From Gambelia wislizenii (Eukaryota > Chordata > Lepidosauria > Squamata > Crotaphytidae), in assembly GCA_030847615.1 (NCBI GenBank), contig JAUMIR010000001.1, forward strand, positions 380,290,687-380,354,686: DNA of 64,000 nt. Reading direction: 5' to 3'. A program made the position numbers and the translations under genes. The notes under the pieces are model-generated. The model was not told where the DNA came from. It did not search any database and worked only from the letters and a program-made list of their open reading frames with translations. This document shows positions 54,901 through 57,900 of this stretch, one piece after another. The stretch's first letter is position 1; every line of letters begins with the position of its first letter.

Positions 54901-57900
54901 ATTCACCCTAAGCTATGTTTTGTAATGGTAGTGGGAAACTGCCAGTAAATACTAGTGGTGATATGTTAAATCCCTTTTCCTTCCCTGTCTTTTCACTTAT
55001 GGCCCCACCTAATACAAACAACTTCTAACTTATATATCTGTCCCTTATACCTGCACCCCCCCCCAACTCCATCTTCTCCATTGGCCTATAGCTTGGTCAT
55101 AATTGGTTCATTCAGTTCTCTTTCATTTTCAGTTTTCCAACTTCTGTCTGAGTTGCATCATAAATTTTATTTTTGACTGTAACTTTTAAAAGTCCCCAGG
55201 TTTTTTTAATGGTGCATCTTGCTATCTTCACTGAGTTTGTGGGGTAATAGAGTTGGAGGAGGCCCTGTAGGCAGTCTACAACAACTCAGTGTTTGATGCA
55301 GGAAATCAAAGCTGGAGCATCCCCAACAGATGGTAGTCCAGGCTCAAGGGGGGAAAAGTTTGACAGCCCTTCATGGGGTGGAAGAATGCTTTCATATTTT
55401 TCCTTATTCCTTGCTTCTCCAGTCTGAACATTCCTATTTTTTTTCCAACTTTTGCTCCTAGGACTTTTTTTTCATACCCTTCATTATCTTGAGTTGCATA
55501 TCGTTTATTTCTGTATTATTTTATTTATTTCTGTGCTTATTTCTGTATCCTCCTTGAAGTAGACCACCCCGAACTGAACACACTACTTTAGATGAGGCAT
55601 AAGATAAAGTGGGATTATTATTTCTTGTAACTTAGCTTTTTTTTTTTTTTGCAGCTATATCACACTGCTGGCTCATACTGTTTGTGATTAGTCGCAATCC
55701 TAAGATCCCTTTTGCATGTACTGCTGCAAAGACAAGTGTCCTCCATCCTACATAAAGTGTATATTCCATTTTATTTTTCCCAGATGAAGAACTTCAACAT
55801 TTCGTTAGTTTCAGCCCAGCCTTCCATTCCTTTTTGGCTGTCCCTCCCAGTTTTATGTCACCCACAAATTTGCTAAGGATTCCTTTTATATTTTCATCTG
55901 AAAAACAGAGTTGTATTGATCCATATTGAAAAATAATCCAAAATCCACAGTTGGACAACATCTTTATCAGGACTAACCAAAATGCGTTTGTGTGTGTTTA
56001 AAAATATTGTTCTAGCTTTTGAGTTTTCTACAGCTCTTCATCATATTAGGTGATACCCAAAAAAACAAAACAAAAAAAAAAAAACAGGAGATGGAGAGAG
56101 GGGCACAAAAAAGTACAAAAATTTTGCTGGACGTGGCCATGAGCTCTACAGTTTAAAACTCAGTTCAAGTGAGAGATTGTAGACTGCAGTAATCTGTTAC
56201 TATTACTGTCTGTCCTTCTAAAGAAAGGGTGAAAAAACCATGGTCTGCAAGCCACATGCAGATCTTCAGGCCATTTTTGGTGTGCAGTTTACCCTGATGC
56301 TGTATCACCAAAATCAGTGGCCCTGCAACCATAGCTAAAAGTGCCAAAACTGAGCAAGAAAAGAGCCCTTCCATTACAGAACAGAGTATAAACCTGACCC
56401 CCTTTACCTGTACAATTGCATTTCCCTTTCACGTTGTTGTCTCCTTTTGCTTCCTCATGTCACTTCCTTCCTTCCTGTGTTATAGAGGAGATGATAGCTG
56501 CTGCAGTGGTCTCAGAAATTCAGTTGCATCGGAGCTGGTGCAGCCACCCATGGCTTCCAGGGGGAGTGATATGGATTGTTAATCCCATAAAATTGCCCAT
56601 CCCTGGACTAAGTAATTGAAGAGTACCAGGCTCTGGACAGAAGCTTGTAGCACCCCCCACCTCAAACCCTCTCAGTAGTTTGTTTGATTGGTGTTTTTCA
56701 CATTTGTTTTCTGAAAAAACTCTAAATCCACTGATGGTGTTATCATCTATCTCACAATTTAAACTATTTGCTAACATAAAATAAAGCTGTCTCACTTCTA
56801 TTTTGACTGATACTCTCTTCCTTGAACATGGTCTCCTATCCCCTACCTCTTCTTCCGTGGTAGAATTGTCTTGGTCTTAATTCAAGAACTGAATCTTTTA
56901 TTATTGATTGAACAGTATGTTAAATGGAATCTCTTCTCACTAGGATATAATGCAGCATTAGGAATGTGCCTTCTTTTAGTGATATTCTTCCATAATGTAG
57001 ATAATTTCTGCATTCCAGATATTTGCAGCATAATCAGATTGAGGAAATCAAAGAAGATACTTTCCAGGGACTAGCCTCTCTACGTACCCTGTGAGTATAT
57101 TCACCTTAGATGTTAAAAGAAATGCCATAAGCTAAAAATATGCTCAGTATTAATAAATCTTGGCATGCTTAAGCAAAGTAATCATCTGTAAAATAGTTAT
57201 CTGTCTGAAACTGTGTCCAGATGTCCAGAAAAAACTGCAAAATGTTTCATTTAATTTTGTTCCTCTATAGCTAAAATGTGCATATTTCATTTATGTGCAC
57301 TTCACTAATCCTCCAGTTTAAAACAATACCACATAAAAAACCAGAAATCAGTAAATTCAATAAGGTGAAGAAGTGTTAGTGAAGAGAGAGCTATGAGACA
57401 GATTAGGACATGTTAATTCAGAGATCATGCAACCCCATAGGTTAGTTACTACTTTAAAAAATGAGTAAGAAATTATTATTTTATGAGTCACTTTCAACAT
57501 ACATTGAACATGTGGGTTCATATTTATGTTAATGGAAGAATTAGTGTATTGATGAAAACTAGTCCTAGAAAAATAAGGTATGAGAAGAGGAGCAGGACAA
57601 TTGCTAGGGGGTCTAAGTCTTGTGGAGATCTCTGATAAGGAATCACATGTACTCTTATAAGATGCTTCATATTTTTTGATCAAAGAAAATGGACATGGAG
57701 CATTAATGGGAAACAGCATGTGCTAGCTTGCAAAGTGGACTTTGCTGGCTCCTTGCGCAGTAGTCAAACTGGAGAGAAAAGCAAAGTGATGCAGATGGTC
57801 AGTTGCCCTTTTAAAAAAAGGAGTAAATAGACCTTTATACTTTCAAACTAGATAACCTTAGAGCTGTGTCAATAGCCTCAAATCAGAGGCATTGTTTCTC